Below are positions 19,579 to 30,070 of a stretch of 64,000 nucleotides of DNA, piece by piece. The position numbers and the translations under genes were made by a program. The notes beneath the pieces are model-generated. The model saw only the letters and a list, made by a program, of their open reading frames with translations, had not been told where the DNA came from and ran no database searches. Source of the DNA: Strigamia acuminata. Its lineage: Eukaryota; Arthropoda; Chilopoda; Geophilomorpha; Linotaeniidae. The stretch spans positions 3,116,259-3,180,258 of the forward strand of contig OX442320.1 in the NCBI GenBank assembly GCA_949358305.1, written 5' to 3'. The first letter of the stretch is position 1. Every line of letters starts with the position of its first letter.

Positions 19579-21350
19579 CAGTTCAGTTGACACTGAGCAA
19601 AAAATATCCCGCTGCTAATGTAGCTTTTTAGCAGCAAGAATGGAAAGGAGTCCAAATATTTGGCAAGATAACCATTAACTGTTTCATTGAAGTTTGGTGT
19701 TTTTCAAAGACTGTTTTCATGTGCTGTTTTCAATGCAAAGGTGTTGGTTCAGACTGATTTTCCTAGCTGTGCAGCAAGTACCATTTCCTGTGTTCAATTT
19801 AACGCAATTCCCACAAAAACATAGGGGTTAAATCCTGTGTAAATTACATAATTTTTCTTACTCACAATAGTAAGGATTTTCCTTACTTGTGAAGCAATTA
19901 CTTGTAGCTGGCTAGATCTCCATGGCACCCCTGTGGCACCAGTATCAGCATAAATTCCCTGTTAGCCTATATTTTCTAAAATAAATAAAACCTTTTTTAA
20001 AAATAAAACAAATAACCTTTAGTGATATTTTGAGATCACTGCACTTCCCCCAATATATTTTAAGGGAAAGTGTACCCAATCCGTCAAGGAATGGAGATTC
20101 TCATTGACAGAGAATTTTGATGTCGTGGTTGCATTTATGTACATTCCTTTCTCCGAAATCATCTTTGCTCTGGACAACCGACTATTTAATTGAGCTGGTC
20201 TGCATTGGGATTTCATTGGACCATTCATTGTCGTAACCGATTGATCATGTCCAGCAATTGCTCCCAGGGCTAAAATCCTGCCAACCTCCGCTTCCGGCAA
20301 ATTCTATCAATTGACAAGCCCGGTTGACTCGAACAGGCAATTGGTCTTCAGTTGTGTTTTCAAACAATCTGGAACAGACATCTTGCTAAACTTGATCACT
20401 TGATTGAGCTTTCTCTTTTCAGAATGATCTGCATCGTGCCATCAGTTCTTGTTCATCCAGAGGTGGAGAGTCCCTTTGAGTGTTTCTCGGTTATTTGAAT
20501 GTTGAAATCTGTTCTTTTTTATCATCCAAATTTGTAATAATACTGTAGTCGTATAGTTTCAATTGCATTATGTTCTGGTTTGGTACACTGGCTGACTGTG
20601 AAAATCTGGAGTAATTAATGTTGAAAAGTAGCCTTTAGTCGTTTACAACAAGAAAAAGCAAACTGCTGCTACAGTAACAAGTGAATTTTGTGTGCTTTTC
20701 CCAGGTGTGATCCTCAGGAAAGTCGTCAATATTATTAATATTTATTTTGTTTATAAAAATTGTGATGTGCTTATTATGTAAACTGGGATTTGTGAGAGAC
20801 ATTTGAATTCTCGTAATTTTAATAAAGTGATTTTTGTTGAAAACTGATTGAAATTTTGAATTATCTGATGATTTTTTGCTTGGACGAAATAAAACTTGCT
20901 TTGCATCCAAAAAACAAGTTTATTGTAACATGTTTAGGGAATACATACGCATAATCAGGAACAAAAGATAAAACTGGACAATTTGTGACACAAAACCGGA
21001 CTTCCATACGCGAGTCTTCCAATATCATGTCCAAAGCGATGTTGGCTTCTCTGCTTGACCCAGTGCATAATAAATTCATGTTTAACCACGTTTTTGTTTG
21101 AAAATGAAAAAATTTAGTTAAAAAAATCGCAATTATTTTACAAAAGATGGCAGCATGTGTAAAATTCGCAGTGAAAATTGATGCATTTTGAGTGAAGTTT
21201 AATCATTTCAGTCGCTTCTTGTGAAAATGCGCGTGGGCTCACGCATGCGCATTTGTTACAAAACGCGTAACAACAGCTCGCAATCCCGCGATGCAGTGAG
21301 ATTAGGACTAAACTGGCCCGGAAAAAAAGCTAAAGAAACGAAACAAAATC
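19579..21350. other. Non-coding stretch before the five-exon gene
   Basis: No gene is recognised here. It holds the relic repeat at 19978-20500. At about 20505-20640 a block resembles the region after the exons of the neighbouring degenerate copies (TTTGTAATAATACTGTAGT, then a GTAATAAAT-like end). At about 21040-21130 a block recurs upstream of the second degenerate copy (24258-24352). These look like remnants of tandem duplication. Confidence 0.5.
19978..20500 (-). repeat. Relic repeat, retroelement 3'-end-like (copy 1)
   Basis: This segment is homologous to 23547-24102. Read on the minus strand, a coding-like stretch runs into a purine-rich tract and then TGCAGTGATCTC. This resembles the polypurine tract/LTR junction of elements 3 and 4, whose LTRs start TGTAGTGACC and TGTGGTGACC. 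A 93-codon open frame (20019-20300) runs through that junction and matches no family I know. I read it as a truncated LTR element end. Confidence 0.45.
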
Positions 21351-22227
21351 ATGACGACACGAAAGACTTTTTGGCAGCTGTGGTGTTCTCGTTTGTGCTT
21401 TTCTATGCTTGTTATAGTGGTTGTCACTTTCTTGACTAAGTACTGGATATTTAGAAGGTATGCGTAGTATACAGTAAATGCGAAAATAACTAATAAGTTA
21501 TTTACTTTCCGGCAACTTTCCTAAACAGAATAGACAATACATCTCTTGTTGATATCTTTTCAAAAATGGGACCGAACGAACACATTAAAGCAGCCGAGGT
21601 GAGGATTGTTATTTCTTGAAAATTAAATACGGTATATTTTTACACGAAAATGCATTTATTCGTCTGAATTTGGACTAATCCGCGATAAGTTAATGATTTT
21701 TTTTATTCTCAGACCGTGCTGGAATTCTTTTTTGATGATGTCAATAATTCGGAAGCCGATACCAACCTTGCATACGTTTCCGAAAGATTTGTAATCAGAC
21801 GTACAGATTTAGGCGTTTTGCAAGAGTAAAAAAAAAAGGCGATTAATCGAATTTGTACACTCTACACGATATTTCTCTTTACCAGGAATTTGCAGGCAAT
21901 GAATGAAACTACTTTGTTGAGTTTTAAAAAACTGCTGGCGAAAACAAAAGAATTGGCATCCGAAGAAGTGAGTGTTTGACCGCACAAACTTTGACTTCTC
22001 TGCGCGTATTTGTCACGTGGAAACGAATTTTGCAGGGATGGAAGATCGCAATGAACAGTATGCAGTATTTACTGAACGACGACCTTAGGGTTTACGATTA
22101 TTTGTTGGACGAGCGCTTGGCCGAAATCAATGGCGACGTCAAAGAGAAAGATGTGGACGTCACCGACTGGATGCCCAGTTCGCTGGCGCTGCCGACAGAC
22201 CGACCGACGGCCACAGATGTGAATTAA
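21351..22227 (+). CDS. Five-exon gene for a small membrane-anchored protein, family unknown
   Basis: I do not recognise the family. Exons at 21351-21457, 21529-21598, 21713-21825, 21886-21967 and 22036-22227 join to 564 nt (187 residues plus stop). Every junction has GT and AG, and the phases (2, 0, 2, 0) agree throughout. The N-terminus has a basic start (MTTRKTFWQLW) and then a hydrophobic stretch at about residues 18-30 (FSMLVIVVVTFL), a signal anchor or signal peptide. The rest is hydrophilic, probably helical and acidic, ending in DWMPSSLALPT...TATDVN. Introns are 71, 114, 60 and 68 nt. A paralogous last exon at 40463-40627 with the same intron end (GAATTTTGCAG) and a similar C-terminus (GWLPSWL...TTADVD) supports the model. 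Degenerate copies lie between them. I cannot assign a function. Confidence 0.65.
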
Positions 22228-22299
22228 AAGAGTTTTACTTAGAATTAGTTATTAAATGCGGGTTTCGAGGCAATTTACAGGCGTGGAACGATCGATTAA

Positions 22300-23525
22300 T
22301 TCGTGAATCCATGAGAAGATTGCCAGAGAAATAACCAAAAAAAAATTTTTTGTTCTGTTTAGAAATGAATTTTCAGGTCGAAAATGAAGCAGAAATCATA
22401 AATGGGCGCACTATACAGGGTGGTGCAGAAAGTCTGGTTCACACTAAATAATTTCCAAACCGTTTTAGATGTTGATTCAGCAAAATGATTGTTAAGGTAG
22501 TATGTCGGGGGAAATCCAATTATGACATCCAATTTGACCTCTGAGGTCATCTTCAAGGTCATCCATATTGTAACTTGAAAACCGTGAGAGTTAGAGCAAA
22601 AAAGTGAATTAGAAAGTTGTAGAGCATTATCCAATTAGTCTAGAACTGTTCTTAAAAAAATTATTTCTTAGGGAAAAGTTTTGAGAAAAAAAGGTTTGAA
22701 ATGTTAGTCTACACAGCTTTGTAACCTAAAACTATCATGTGGAATATATTTCCAAAATAAATTTTTTTTTTTCTTTTGTATTTCCTCTCTTCCACTTACA
22801 AAGTATGACCCAATAAAGTGTCCTAATTGAGGATTAGCTTGGTTGCCTCAATAGTTTTAGGTTACAAAGCTGAGTTATAATGCTGAGTAGGCCAATGTTT
22901 CAGACCTTTTTTCTCAAAACTTTTTCCTAAAAAATAATTTTTTTAAGAACAGTTCTAGACTAATTGGATGATGCTCTACAACTTTCTAATTTACTTTTTT
23001 GCTCTAACTCTCACGGTTTTCAAGTTACAATATGAATGACCTTGAAGATGACCTCAGAGGTCAAATTGGAAGTCATAATTGGATTTCCCCCGACGTACTA
23101 CCTTAACAATCATTTTGCTGAATCAACACCTAGAATAGTTTGGGAATTATTTACTGTGAACCAGACTTTCTGCACCACCCTGTATACCTTTTAATTGTAT
23201 TGACCACTCAATTTTTAGTTGTGTAAAGTATTTTGTATATTTCAGCGAGGATCTGGCGAGCTTTAACAGGTCAGCAGCGAAGATGCGTAACAGCATATTA
23301 AACGAATAATTTGGCAAATAATGTTTGGAATTACTTGGTGGGTAATATGGGCCATAAAATTTTGGAATCAAGGGCCTCGTTCAAATAATATTTCAAATTG
23401 AAACGTGTTCTTTCTAGTAATGTACATTTGTAATAATACTGTAGTTTGATTGTGATAGTTTTGGTACATCTTGTCTCACTGTAGAAATTTTGTGTAATAA
23501 ATCTACAGCAGTGATTTTTCTGTGG
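22300..23525 (+). pseudogene. Degenerate tandem copy of the small-gene family, split by a MITE
   Basis: The segments 22300-22416 and 23183-23525 together match 24560-25005. After a TATATTTCAG acceptor an exon-like stretch begins GAG GAT CTG GCG AGC but soon meets a stop. A later part (AATGTTTGGAATTACTTGGTG) matches the more open copy at 24.8 kb. The MITE at 22417-23182 sits inside it. I read this as a decayed paralogue; the coding assignment is uncertain. Confidence 0.4.
22417..23182. mobile_element. Foldback MITE with TA target site
   Basis: This 766-bp element has long inverted arms of about 330 bp that are roughly 93% identical by eye. Its ends are CAGGGTGGTGCAGAAAGTC and the reverse complement, and it is flanked by TATA on both sides. 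The paralogous sequence at about 24640-24665 lacks it and serves as an empty site. TA duplication and CAGGGTG ends point to Tc1/mariner-type mobilisation. No transposase is encoded. Confidence 0.8.
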
Positions 23526-23546
23526 GAATAATAAATAATACTCCGT

Positions 23547-24102
23547 AATAAATAAATAAAACTTTATTTCAAAATAAAACAAATAACTTTTAGTGATATT
23601 TTGAGATCACTACACTTCCCCCAATTTATTTTAGGGGAAAGTGTACCCAATCCGTGAAGGAATGGAGATTCTCATTGACAGAGAATCTGGGCGCAGCCTT
23701 CGCTGATCTTGATGCCTTGGTTGTATTTATGTACATTCCTTCTTTCGAAATCATCTTTGCTCTGGACAACCGACTATTTAATTGAGCTGGTTAGCATTAG
23801 TTTGCATTGGGATTTTGTTGGACCATTCATTGTCGTAACCGATTGATCATCTCCAGCAATTGCTGACAGTGTCCTGCCAACCGCCGCTTCCGGCAAATTC
23901 TATCAATTCACGGGCCCGGTTGACTCGAACAGGCAGTTGGTCTTCAGTTGTGTGTTCAAACAATCTGGAACAGTCATCTTGCTTAACTTGATCAGTTGAT
24001 TGAGCTTTCTCTTTTTAGAATGATCTGCATCGTGCCATCAGTTCTTGTTCATCCACAGATGGAGAATCCCTTTGAGTGTTTCTCTGTTATTTGCGTGTTC
24101 TT
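23547..24102 (-). repeat. Relic repeat, retroelement 3'-end-like (copy 2)
   Basis: This is the partner of 19978-20500, with a few indels such as about 20 extra bases near 23690-23715. The junction TCACTACA then CTTCCCCC at 23607-23622 mirrors the LTR/polypurine junction of elements 3 and 4. Confidence 0.45.
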
Positions 24103-24114
24103 GGGCCAGAGCCC

Positions 24115-24160
24115 CCCTTGATCCCCTCCCCCTGCGAACCTCATCTTAACTAGTTTTTTT
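24115..24160 (-). repeat. Fragment of the GCGACGCTC MITE family
   Basis: The segment GAGCCCCCCTTGATCCCC followed by GCGAACCTCATCTTAAC resembles the reverse complement of the C-rich core of the MITE at 40700-40915. Confidence 0.35.
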
Positions 24161-24257
24161 AATTGGGCAATTATTTAGTCGGCATATGGTTAGTACGCAT
24201 TAGTCATTCCTGGTTTGTGTCTGTGATTTCATTGGTCTGGACCCCCCTGTCGCCAAG

Positions 24258-25005
24258 CGCTTCTGCTTGACCCAGTGCAAAATAATTTCATGTTAACCAC
24301 GTTCTTGTGTGTTCATGAAGAAATTAAGTTAAAAAATCGCAACCAGTTTAAATTTAGCCAGTTTTTACTTATTAGTTTTACTTTAAAATTGAGTTACAAA
24401 ACTTCAAATCTATCTCGTGGCCAATTACAGTTTAAATATAAAAATTGGAAATTGTAGAATACAGACGGATGGCTGGGGCCACAGGGACAGGCTACGGTGG
24501 GCCAGGAATGGGCCACTGGGAAATTCATGGTAGCTCGATGGGCCAGTCCAGCACTGGAATATATGAGAAAATTCCCAGAGAAATAAACAAAAAGCATTTT
24601 TTTGTTTTCTTTAGAAATGAAGCAAAAATCATAAATGGGAGCACTGTATCGAGTGTATACCTCAATTTCTAGTTGTGTAAAGTATTTTGTATATTTCAGC
24701 GAGAATCTAGCACGGCTCAGCGAGGATCTAGCACGGCTCGGCAAGCTCGAACATGTCAGCAGCGTAACCAGAGATAGAACAACTAATTTGACACATAATG
24801 TTTGGAATTTTTTGGTGAATAATATGGACCAAGAAATTTTGGAATCAAGGGCCTCGTTCACATATTTTTCTAAATTGAAATTTGTTTTTTCTAGTAATGT
24901 CCAGTTGTAATAATACTTAGGCCAACTGTAGTTTGATTGTGATAGTTTTGGTACATCTTGTCTCACTGTAGAAAATTTGTGTAATAAATCTACAGCAGTG
25001 ATTTT
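24258..25005 (+). pseudogene. Second degenerate tandem copy of the small-gene family
   Basis: The upstream part (24258-24352) matches 21040-21130, and the downstream part (24560-25005) matches 22300-23525 without the MITE. After the acceptor at about 24699 an open stretch of about 70 codons begins E N L A R L S E D L. It contains VWNFLVNNMDQEILES, which resembles FKYVVRNVDKILDS of the exon at 40463. The tandem repeat of the SEDLARL-type motif is local. It may be an exon of a paralogue whose other exons are separated by element 3, or a pseudogene. Confidence 0.4.
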
Positions 25006-25150
25006 TCTGTGTTTTTCTTTTTATAGTTGGGGTCATAGTTTTATCACATGTTAATCGTATGTAATATACGGTATTTGATTCAGTGTATGCACCATGTTCA
25101 TTAATTTTTATTTAATAGCAATTCTTATGGATTCGTTTTTCGTGTATGCG
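25006..25150. other. Short unassigned flank left of element 3
   Basis: This AT-rich host sequence holds nothing recognised. It ends in TGCG (25147-25150), the left copy of element 3's target duplication. Confidence 0.5.
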
Positions 25151-26177
25151 TGTAATGAGCTCAAATTACTGTAAAGAATATTGACAATAAAACTAAACTC
25201 ATTGATGCCACAACGGGTCTTATACAAATACTTCTCAAATAACTCAATTTTAACCCAAACTTCAAGTTAAACACTAAGAGAAATAATGACTCTATTATTT
25301 CTCAATAAAAAGGAAGATTTATTCAAACTTAGAATAAATACTAAATCAGATACAATATAAAATACAAGTTATTATTTTGTGATAAAACGATAAATTAAAT
25401 GACTAAAGAAATAATTCACCAAAAGGAAAATAATCAAAAGCAAAGGAAAATGATAAAGAATCCGGTCGATTCGACGACTCCACTTCTCGGGAACGCCGAA
25501 CGCTTGGATTCGCTTCACACGACGCTCGGCTCGGCTTCGGCGTTTCTTCAACACGGACTCAATTCCGTTCCGACTACGCTCTCCTGACTCGTTCGGGCTC
25601 AATCCCGCTCTCTTCGTCCTCTCCAAGTCGCAACGTCGTCGTCGCGGCGTCGTTGCGGCTGATTCCGCCTAACAATCTCTCACACTCGCGCTCACTTCCT
25701 TCGTCGCGAGTGAGAAATCTCAGTCCAACAATGGTTGTTGGCCAAGAATAGAAATCCCTCCAAACAATACTTGTCTGGCAAGATGAAAATCCCACTGTCA
25801 CTAACTGAGGTAACAGCAAGAAATATCTCACAAATTGCTCTGGCAATTTGCAAGACTGAGTCCAAATACTCTGACAATCTTTCACTAAATCAGCTTGTAG
25901 AATGGTGTTTTCTCAGGAAGATTTTGGTGACTGGTTGCTCTCAAAGTAAGTTTCAAACTGAGGAGTTTTTCTGCTCCTCACAGGAAGTGTTTCCTGCTCC
26001 AGGAGGTTGCGGGCTGGTTTCCTTGGCGACCACCCACAATTCCTCCCACCCTGCCTAACTCCCTTTGTCTAGACAGGAAATCATAAAAATATAAAATAAA
26101 ATAAAACAATCTCCAACTTAATATTTTATTTCGGGCTCATTCCCGATACTTCATCAGTGACCACTAGGGTCACTACA
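25151..26177 (-). repeat. 3' LTR of element 3
   Basis: This 1027-bp LTR is identical by eye to 39165-40191. Its ends are TGTAATGAGC and GGTCACTACA, imperfect inverted repeats. The 60-107-codon open frames inside are present in both LTRs and overlap on both strands, so I do not call them genes. Confidence 0.95.
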
Positions 26178-26197
26178 CCTCCCCTCTTTTTAGGAAG
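26178..26197 (-). promoter_or_regulatory. Polypurine tract of element 3
   Basis: The minus strand reads AAAAAGAGGGGAGG directly before the 3' LTR. Confidence 0.75.
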
Positions 26198-26221
26198 GTT
26201 CTCCGATTCTTCCTTTACTTC

Positions 26222-28621
26222 TTATTTCTCGATTCGGAAAACTGACTCCGGAGTTGGAGCTTCGCTTTCGGAAACCGAAAATTTCGGCAGATGCTGGGTT
26301 GGTCCCGAGGTGGCGCCATTGTTGACATGGAGCCAGACTTCTTCGATGAACTTGGTCCTCGGGAATACTCGGTCATAGTCGATGTCATATTTTTCGCGGG
26401 ATCCGGTGGGTGATCTCCGCACTGCAACTAGTCGTTGATGCTGAATTATACGTTTTGGCTCTCTAACAGCATTCTCGAGCCACTTCAATGCCTCATGGCA
26501 TAACGTCGCATTATAGATAAGTAGAGTTCGCGCGTATTCGGGGAATCTCAGACCTGGATACAACTGTTTTATTTTCCTGTAGTCTTGGTTTGGATTCCTT
26601 TTCGTCCCTTTAGTGGCTGCTGAACTTCTGCCAGACGCTGTTTTTTGCGAGCTTCCACTAGCTCTATTTAAGGGCTCATTCCCTTCGACATCAAACATCT
26701 CAGTATCTGTGGTCAATTTCAACTCGACATCGGATTCTGGAGCTATTGCTTTTTTGGTTGGCTGGTGGCTCGGCGTGGCAGTCATAAAGACTGTGGGCAC
26801 CGCCCCTTCCGCTGTTGGTGGGTCAGCTACTTGCTGCGCACACGTCCCAAATTTTCGTTGCAGTTGCAAGCTCTGTCTTCTCAGAATCCATTCGCCCCGC
26901 AATCTTAGCATGCACTGCCCCGATGTTTCTCCCGTTTTAAAAACTTCTCGTTCCAATTGGGCCCGGATGACAGGTGGGTCTCCCAATACTGTTTTCCAGC
27001 TGTCGAGCAACTCGGGTGGGATGCCCATTGCTGACGTCCATAGGAAACTTGTGGCGATCAGCGATGCTTCGACCGCTTGGAAAACTCCTGGAAACAAAAG
27101 TCTTATTAATGCCACTGACATTTGCACTTCGAACCAAGCTAGCCATTCTTTGGTTCTCAATTCGGTGGGTTGGGCGATGAAGGCTTGAGCGCATCTCCGT
27201 CGTTCATTTAGTGATTCTGCTAATTGGGCTTGCTGGTACTCGTCCATCGTCGGGGTCAGAAGTCCTTGGTTACATAACGGAAATTTCAGATACATCGTCC
27301 ACAGCTGTCGATAGTATTTATCGAAATCTTCGGCTAATTTGACTGATGGGTCTATCGTGTACATCACGGTGGCTACTGATGGAATTGGCAGTGATAAGTC
27401 CGTTTGGGGGATTGGTTCCGTAATTGGTTGCAAGTGAGGGTGAGGCACTCCCAAGGCGGCACTCGGCGTAGCTTTTGGTTGTACCTTCCTTGGATCTCGC
27501 ATCCTCGGGCGCAGTATTCGCCATGGTCCTTTTTTCCGCGCTGGTTCCCTTGCCCTTTTCTCCCATGCCTGGGCTAAGGCCTCGTCAAGAGTCGGCAACT
27601 CTCGGCAGCTGGAGATCTCCGGTGATGACACTCGCGGCGTTGGCGTTGGTGGGCACGTGGTTGGAGTCCAGGTAATAGGAGTGTGCGTACTCCGTGGTGG
27701 TGTCTTTGGCGCCTGGTCCGGTCTTGGAGGGGTGGCCGGCAGTGGTTTCTGCACTTCCTGCTGCCTTGGCGGGGTAGTAGGTGGTGTTCGTGGCCCTCTT
27801 TTGCCGGTTTCACCTCCTTGTCGTTTTTCAGTGTCGTGTGTGACTGCCGCTGTTGGCTCCCGTTCCTCCAAAATGCGAACAGTCGTTTCAGCCAATTGCT
27901 GCTCTTCCTCCGAATCAGGCGATGGCGAACGTTGACACTCGTCCATTACCACGTATTGATCTAGCTCCATCTCGTGTGCCGTCAAATACTCGTCCGACGA
28001 ACTTCTGCGAATTTGCACCTGTAGTGTCTCATCTTTATTTGCCGAAATTGTCACTTTTCTCGCTGGGCGCATTTCTGAATAGCGGTGTGACGACCGTGGG
28101 CGTTTCTTTGCCCGCTCAACTCGGTTTCCTTCGGGTGACGGACACTTTTCTGTTGCTTGGTGGTGCCTAGGTACGTATTCCCGATCTATCGTTTCGTGTC
28201 GCCTCAAATTCTTTTTCGGACTCATTTCCGAGCTTCTTTGACGTTTCTGTAATTCCCTCTCCGAATCCTTGCTTGCTCGATGTGGCCTTGTCTCTACTTG
28301 AGGTTGACGAGAAGAATATCGTCGTTCCGGACTCTTACTCCTTCGTCGGGGACTTTCTTTTCTGTTCCGACTTTGACATCTTCCCGTTTGGTATTTTTCT
28401 GGTGGCGAATTTCGATTTCCTTTTTGACTTTTCCTCGGACTCATTTCCGAACTTCTGTACTCCTTTCGTCGAGATCGGAATTCCCTAGTGTAGTATTTTG
28501 GGCTGATTCTTCGAGGAGGAGTTGTCCTTTTGGGTCTCTCACTCCTGGAGTAACGGAGGGCTCCTCGTGATCTGGCTTCTCTTCCTCGTCGTTTGGTTTC
28601 CTCTTCTTCCGTTCTCGACAC
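26222..28621 (-). CDS. Element 3 ORF3, C-terminal part: RS-rich protein with conserved domain
   Basis: This long frame follows the N-terminal ORF3 piece (28539-29321), overlapping it by 83 nt in another frame. It opens with about 200 residues rich in Arg, Ser, Glu and Lys (for example RYSRSERPKR and SPRRRSKSPERRYSSRQP), like RS domains of splicing proteins. A Pro/Thr-rich linker follows. The C-terminal half is homologous to ORF3 of element 4, with shared blocks TMYL...DEYQ.AQ, LLFPGVF, ETSGQCMLRLRGEW, WLENAVREPKRIIQHQRLV and EEVWLHVN. I see no signal peptide or membrane helix. The frame change is probably an indel, because element 4 has this region in one frame. Function unknown; RNA binding or nuclear action is only inferred from the RS composition. 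Confidence 0.8.
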   Translation of the reverse strand: MSRTEEEETKRRGREARSRGALRYSRSERPKRTTPPRRISPKYYTREFRSRRKEYRSSEMSPRKSQKGNRNSPPEKYQTGRCQSRNRKESPRRRSKSPERRYSSRQPQVETRPHRASKDSERELQKRQRSSEMSPKKNLRRHETIDREYVPRHHQATEKCPSPEGNRVERAKKRPRSSHRYSEMRPARKVTISANKDETLQVQIRRSSSDEYLTAHEMELDQYVVMDECQRSPSPDSEEEQQLAETTVRILEEREPTAAVTHDTEKRQGGETGKRGPRTPPTTPPRQQEVQKPLPATPPRPDQAPKTPPRSTHTPITWTPTTCPPTPTPRVSSPEISSCRELPTLDEALAQAWEKRAREPARKKGPWRILRPRMRDPRKVQPKATPSAALGVPHPHLQPITEPIPQTDLSLPIPSVATVMYTIDPSVKLAEDFDKYYRQLWTMYLKFPLCNQGLLTPTMDEYQQAQLAESLNERRRCAQAFIAQPTELRTKEWLAWFEVQMSVALIRLLFPGVFQAVEASLIATSFLWTSAMGIPPELLDSWKTVLGDPPVIRAQLEREVFKTGETSGQCMLRLRGEWILRRQSLQLQRKFGTCAQQVADPPTAEGAVPTVFMTATPSHQPTKKAIAPESDVELKLTTDTEMFDVEGNEPLNRASGSSQKTASGRSSAATKGTKRNPNQDYRKIKQLYPGLRFPEYARTLLIYNATLCHEALKWLENAVREPKRIIQHQRLVAVRRSPTGSREKYDIDYDRVFPRTKFIEEVWLHVNNGATSGPTQHLPKFSVSESEAPTPESVFRIEK

Positions 28622-29321
28622 ATTTCAGAAATTCTACTTCCTCGTGTAATTCCTTCACCGTTTCTTCTGCCGCCTGCTCTAATGCTGCCTCCCACTCGTC
28701 CTGCTCCTGCCGCTGTTGTTTGGCGTAGACGAGTGGTCCAAAATCCTCGGCTTGCGGCTCACCTTCTAAATTGAGCGGTGTGATGTTTTGGCCAATGAGT
28801 CCCGTCATATGGAGTTGGTGCATCTTGTACTGACTCTTTATGAAGTATGGCGGCTCTTTATCTAACTCCGGGGAAGGCAATAAGGCCTGAGCTTCGAGGT
28901 AAGCTGTTTTCTCCTCCATATATTTAGCCGCTACTTCTGGTGCTCCGGCCTTCAGCTTTGCCATCACCTCTTCCACGAATTTAAATTTGTTTGTCGCAGG
29001 GTTCTTGTATATTTTGAGATCGGCTGCTTCCTCCTCTTCTATCGGATATTCGTCCCCTATCATCTGGTTCCAAATGGGACCATGCGTGTCCTCTGTAATT
29101 GGGATTTGTCTCAAAACTTCGTGGAAACATGTTTTGAATCCTTTGAATAGTCGTTTCGTCGTTCCCCAAAATCTTTGGATTGCTGTTGTGAAGGCTTTGC
29201 GTGCTTGAAATGCTGTATAACCTCTCTTAACGAATTCTCTCTTGTATCTGTATGGAATTCTCCCTCGATGGATATTCCTTGGCAATCTAGCCGCTCTCGA
29301 AATTCTTCCCCACGACGCCAT
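28539..29321 (-). CDS. Element 3 ORF3, N-terminal part
   Basis: This 260-residue piece starts at the ATG at 29321 (MASWGRISRAARLPRN). A splice acceptor (TTTTACATAG, exon from 29333) lies just upstream, matching the layout in element 4. It has a basic N-terminus with RRFW/QRFWGTTKRLFKGF-like blocks, then an acidic segment. SQYKMHQLHMTG corresponds to CQSEMHQLAMGG in element 4, and FVEEVMAKL corresponds to ILEDIFQRL. It ends in an out-of-frame RS-type tail overlapping the larger C-terminal frame. One frame change separates the two pieces. Confidence 0.72.
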   Translation of the reverse strand: MASWGRISRAARLPRNIHRGRIPYRYKREFVKRGYTAFQARKAFTTAIQRFWGTTKRLFKGFKTCFHEVLRQIPITEDTHGPIWNQMIGDEYPIEEEEAADLKIYKNPATNKFKFVEEVMAKLKAGAPEVAAKYMEEKTAYLEAQALLPSPELDKEPPYFIKSQYKMHQLHMTGLIGQNITPLNLEGEPQAEDFGPLVYAKQQRQEQDEWEAALEQAAEETVKELHEEVEFLKCVENGRRGNQTTRKRSQITRSPPLLQE

Positions 29322-29332
29322 GGCCTCTTGGG

Positions 29333-30070
29333 TCTATGTAAAACATTATTAAATTCAATTTTCTCTTAAATTCATTGTATTTTTTATCTTTCTCTGATGT
29401 GTGTGTTATTTTTTGCGTGTTTTATCTTGATTTTGAGTTTTAATTATTTTAAATTTTCTCACAAGATGGCGCTCCGTGCTACTTTTTTGCGATAGGAGTC
29501 CTTCTTATGCCACTCTTTTGCAATTTTGGCGAATAAATTGGCGCTTTTGTCATATAAAACCAGTTATTTAAGTGATAACTAATTTTATTCTAACTTATTT
29601 CAAGACATTCGACTCCTTTTCATTTTAAATCGTGATTTCGCCGAACTTGTCACGTTGTAACGACATATTTCGTTCCGTCATTTCCACGAATAATTTAAGC
29701 GCTTTCAAATAACACACCCGATGAGAGAAAATACTTCCTTATTCATTTATATTTTTCGACACATTTCGATTTTACTACCTCACTGTGGTCCCGTCTTTTC
29801 GGTGGTGGTGATTTCCGTGGTTCGAACATCTTGAGATGAACTTCCGCTTAATCGGACCCTTCCTTCACTTGACTGCACACTTTTCTTCGTTTTTTGGTCG
29901 TTTTCCCTCTTATTCCTGCTGACAGTTATTGTTGAAATCTGGGATGACTTTCCTAAACTTGTTATTGTTTTGATGTCAAGTCAACAAGTGAGATTCGCTT
30001 CGGCCAATCACGTTCGAGTTGCGACGTCGTCCACTTCTGGACTTCCGAGTGACGTCGCTACCTTCTATTT
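29333..30070 (-). other. Pol-ORF3 gap of element 3
   Basis: This stretch of about 740 nt lies between the pol stop and the ORF3 splice acceptor. Element 4 has a short coding exon at the equivalent place, but I find no comparable ORF here. The upstream exon of ORF3 may be lost or lie elsewhere. Confidence 0.45.

Noticed and set aside
25372-26058. Several 60-107-codon frames inside the element 3 LTR, duplicated at 39386-40072
   Set aside because: They overlap on both strands, lack motifs, and are duplicated only because the LTR is.
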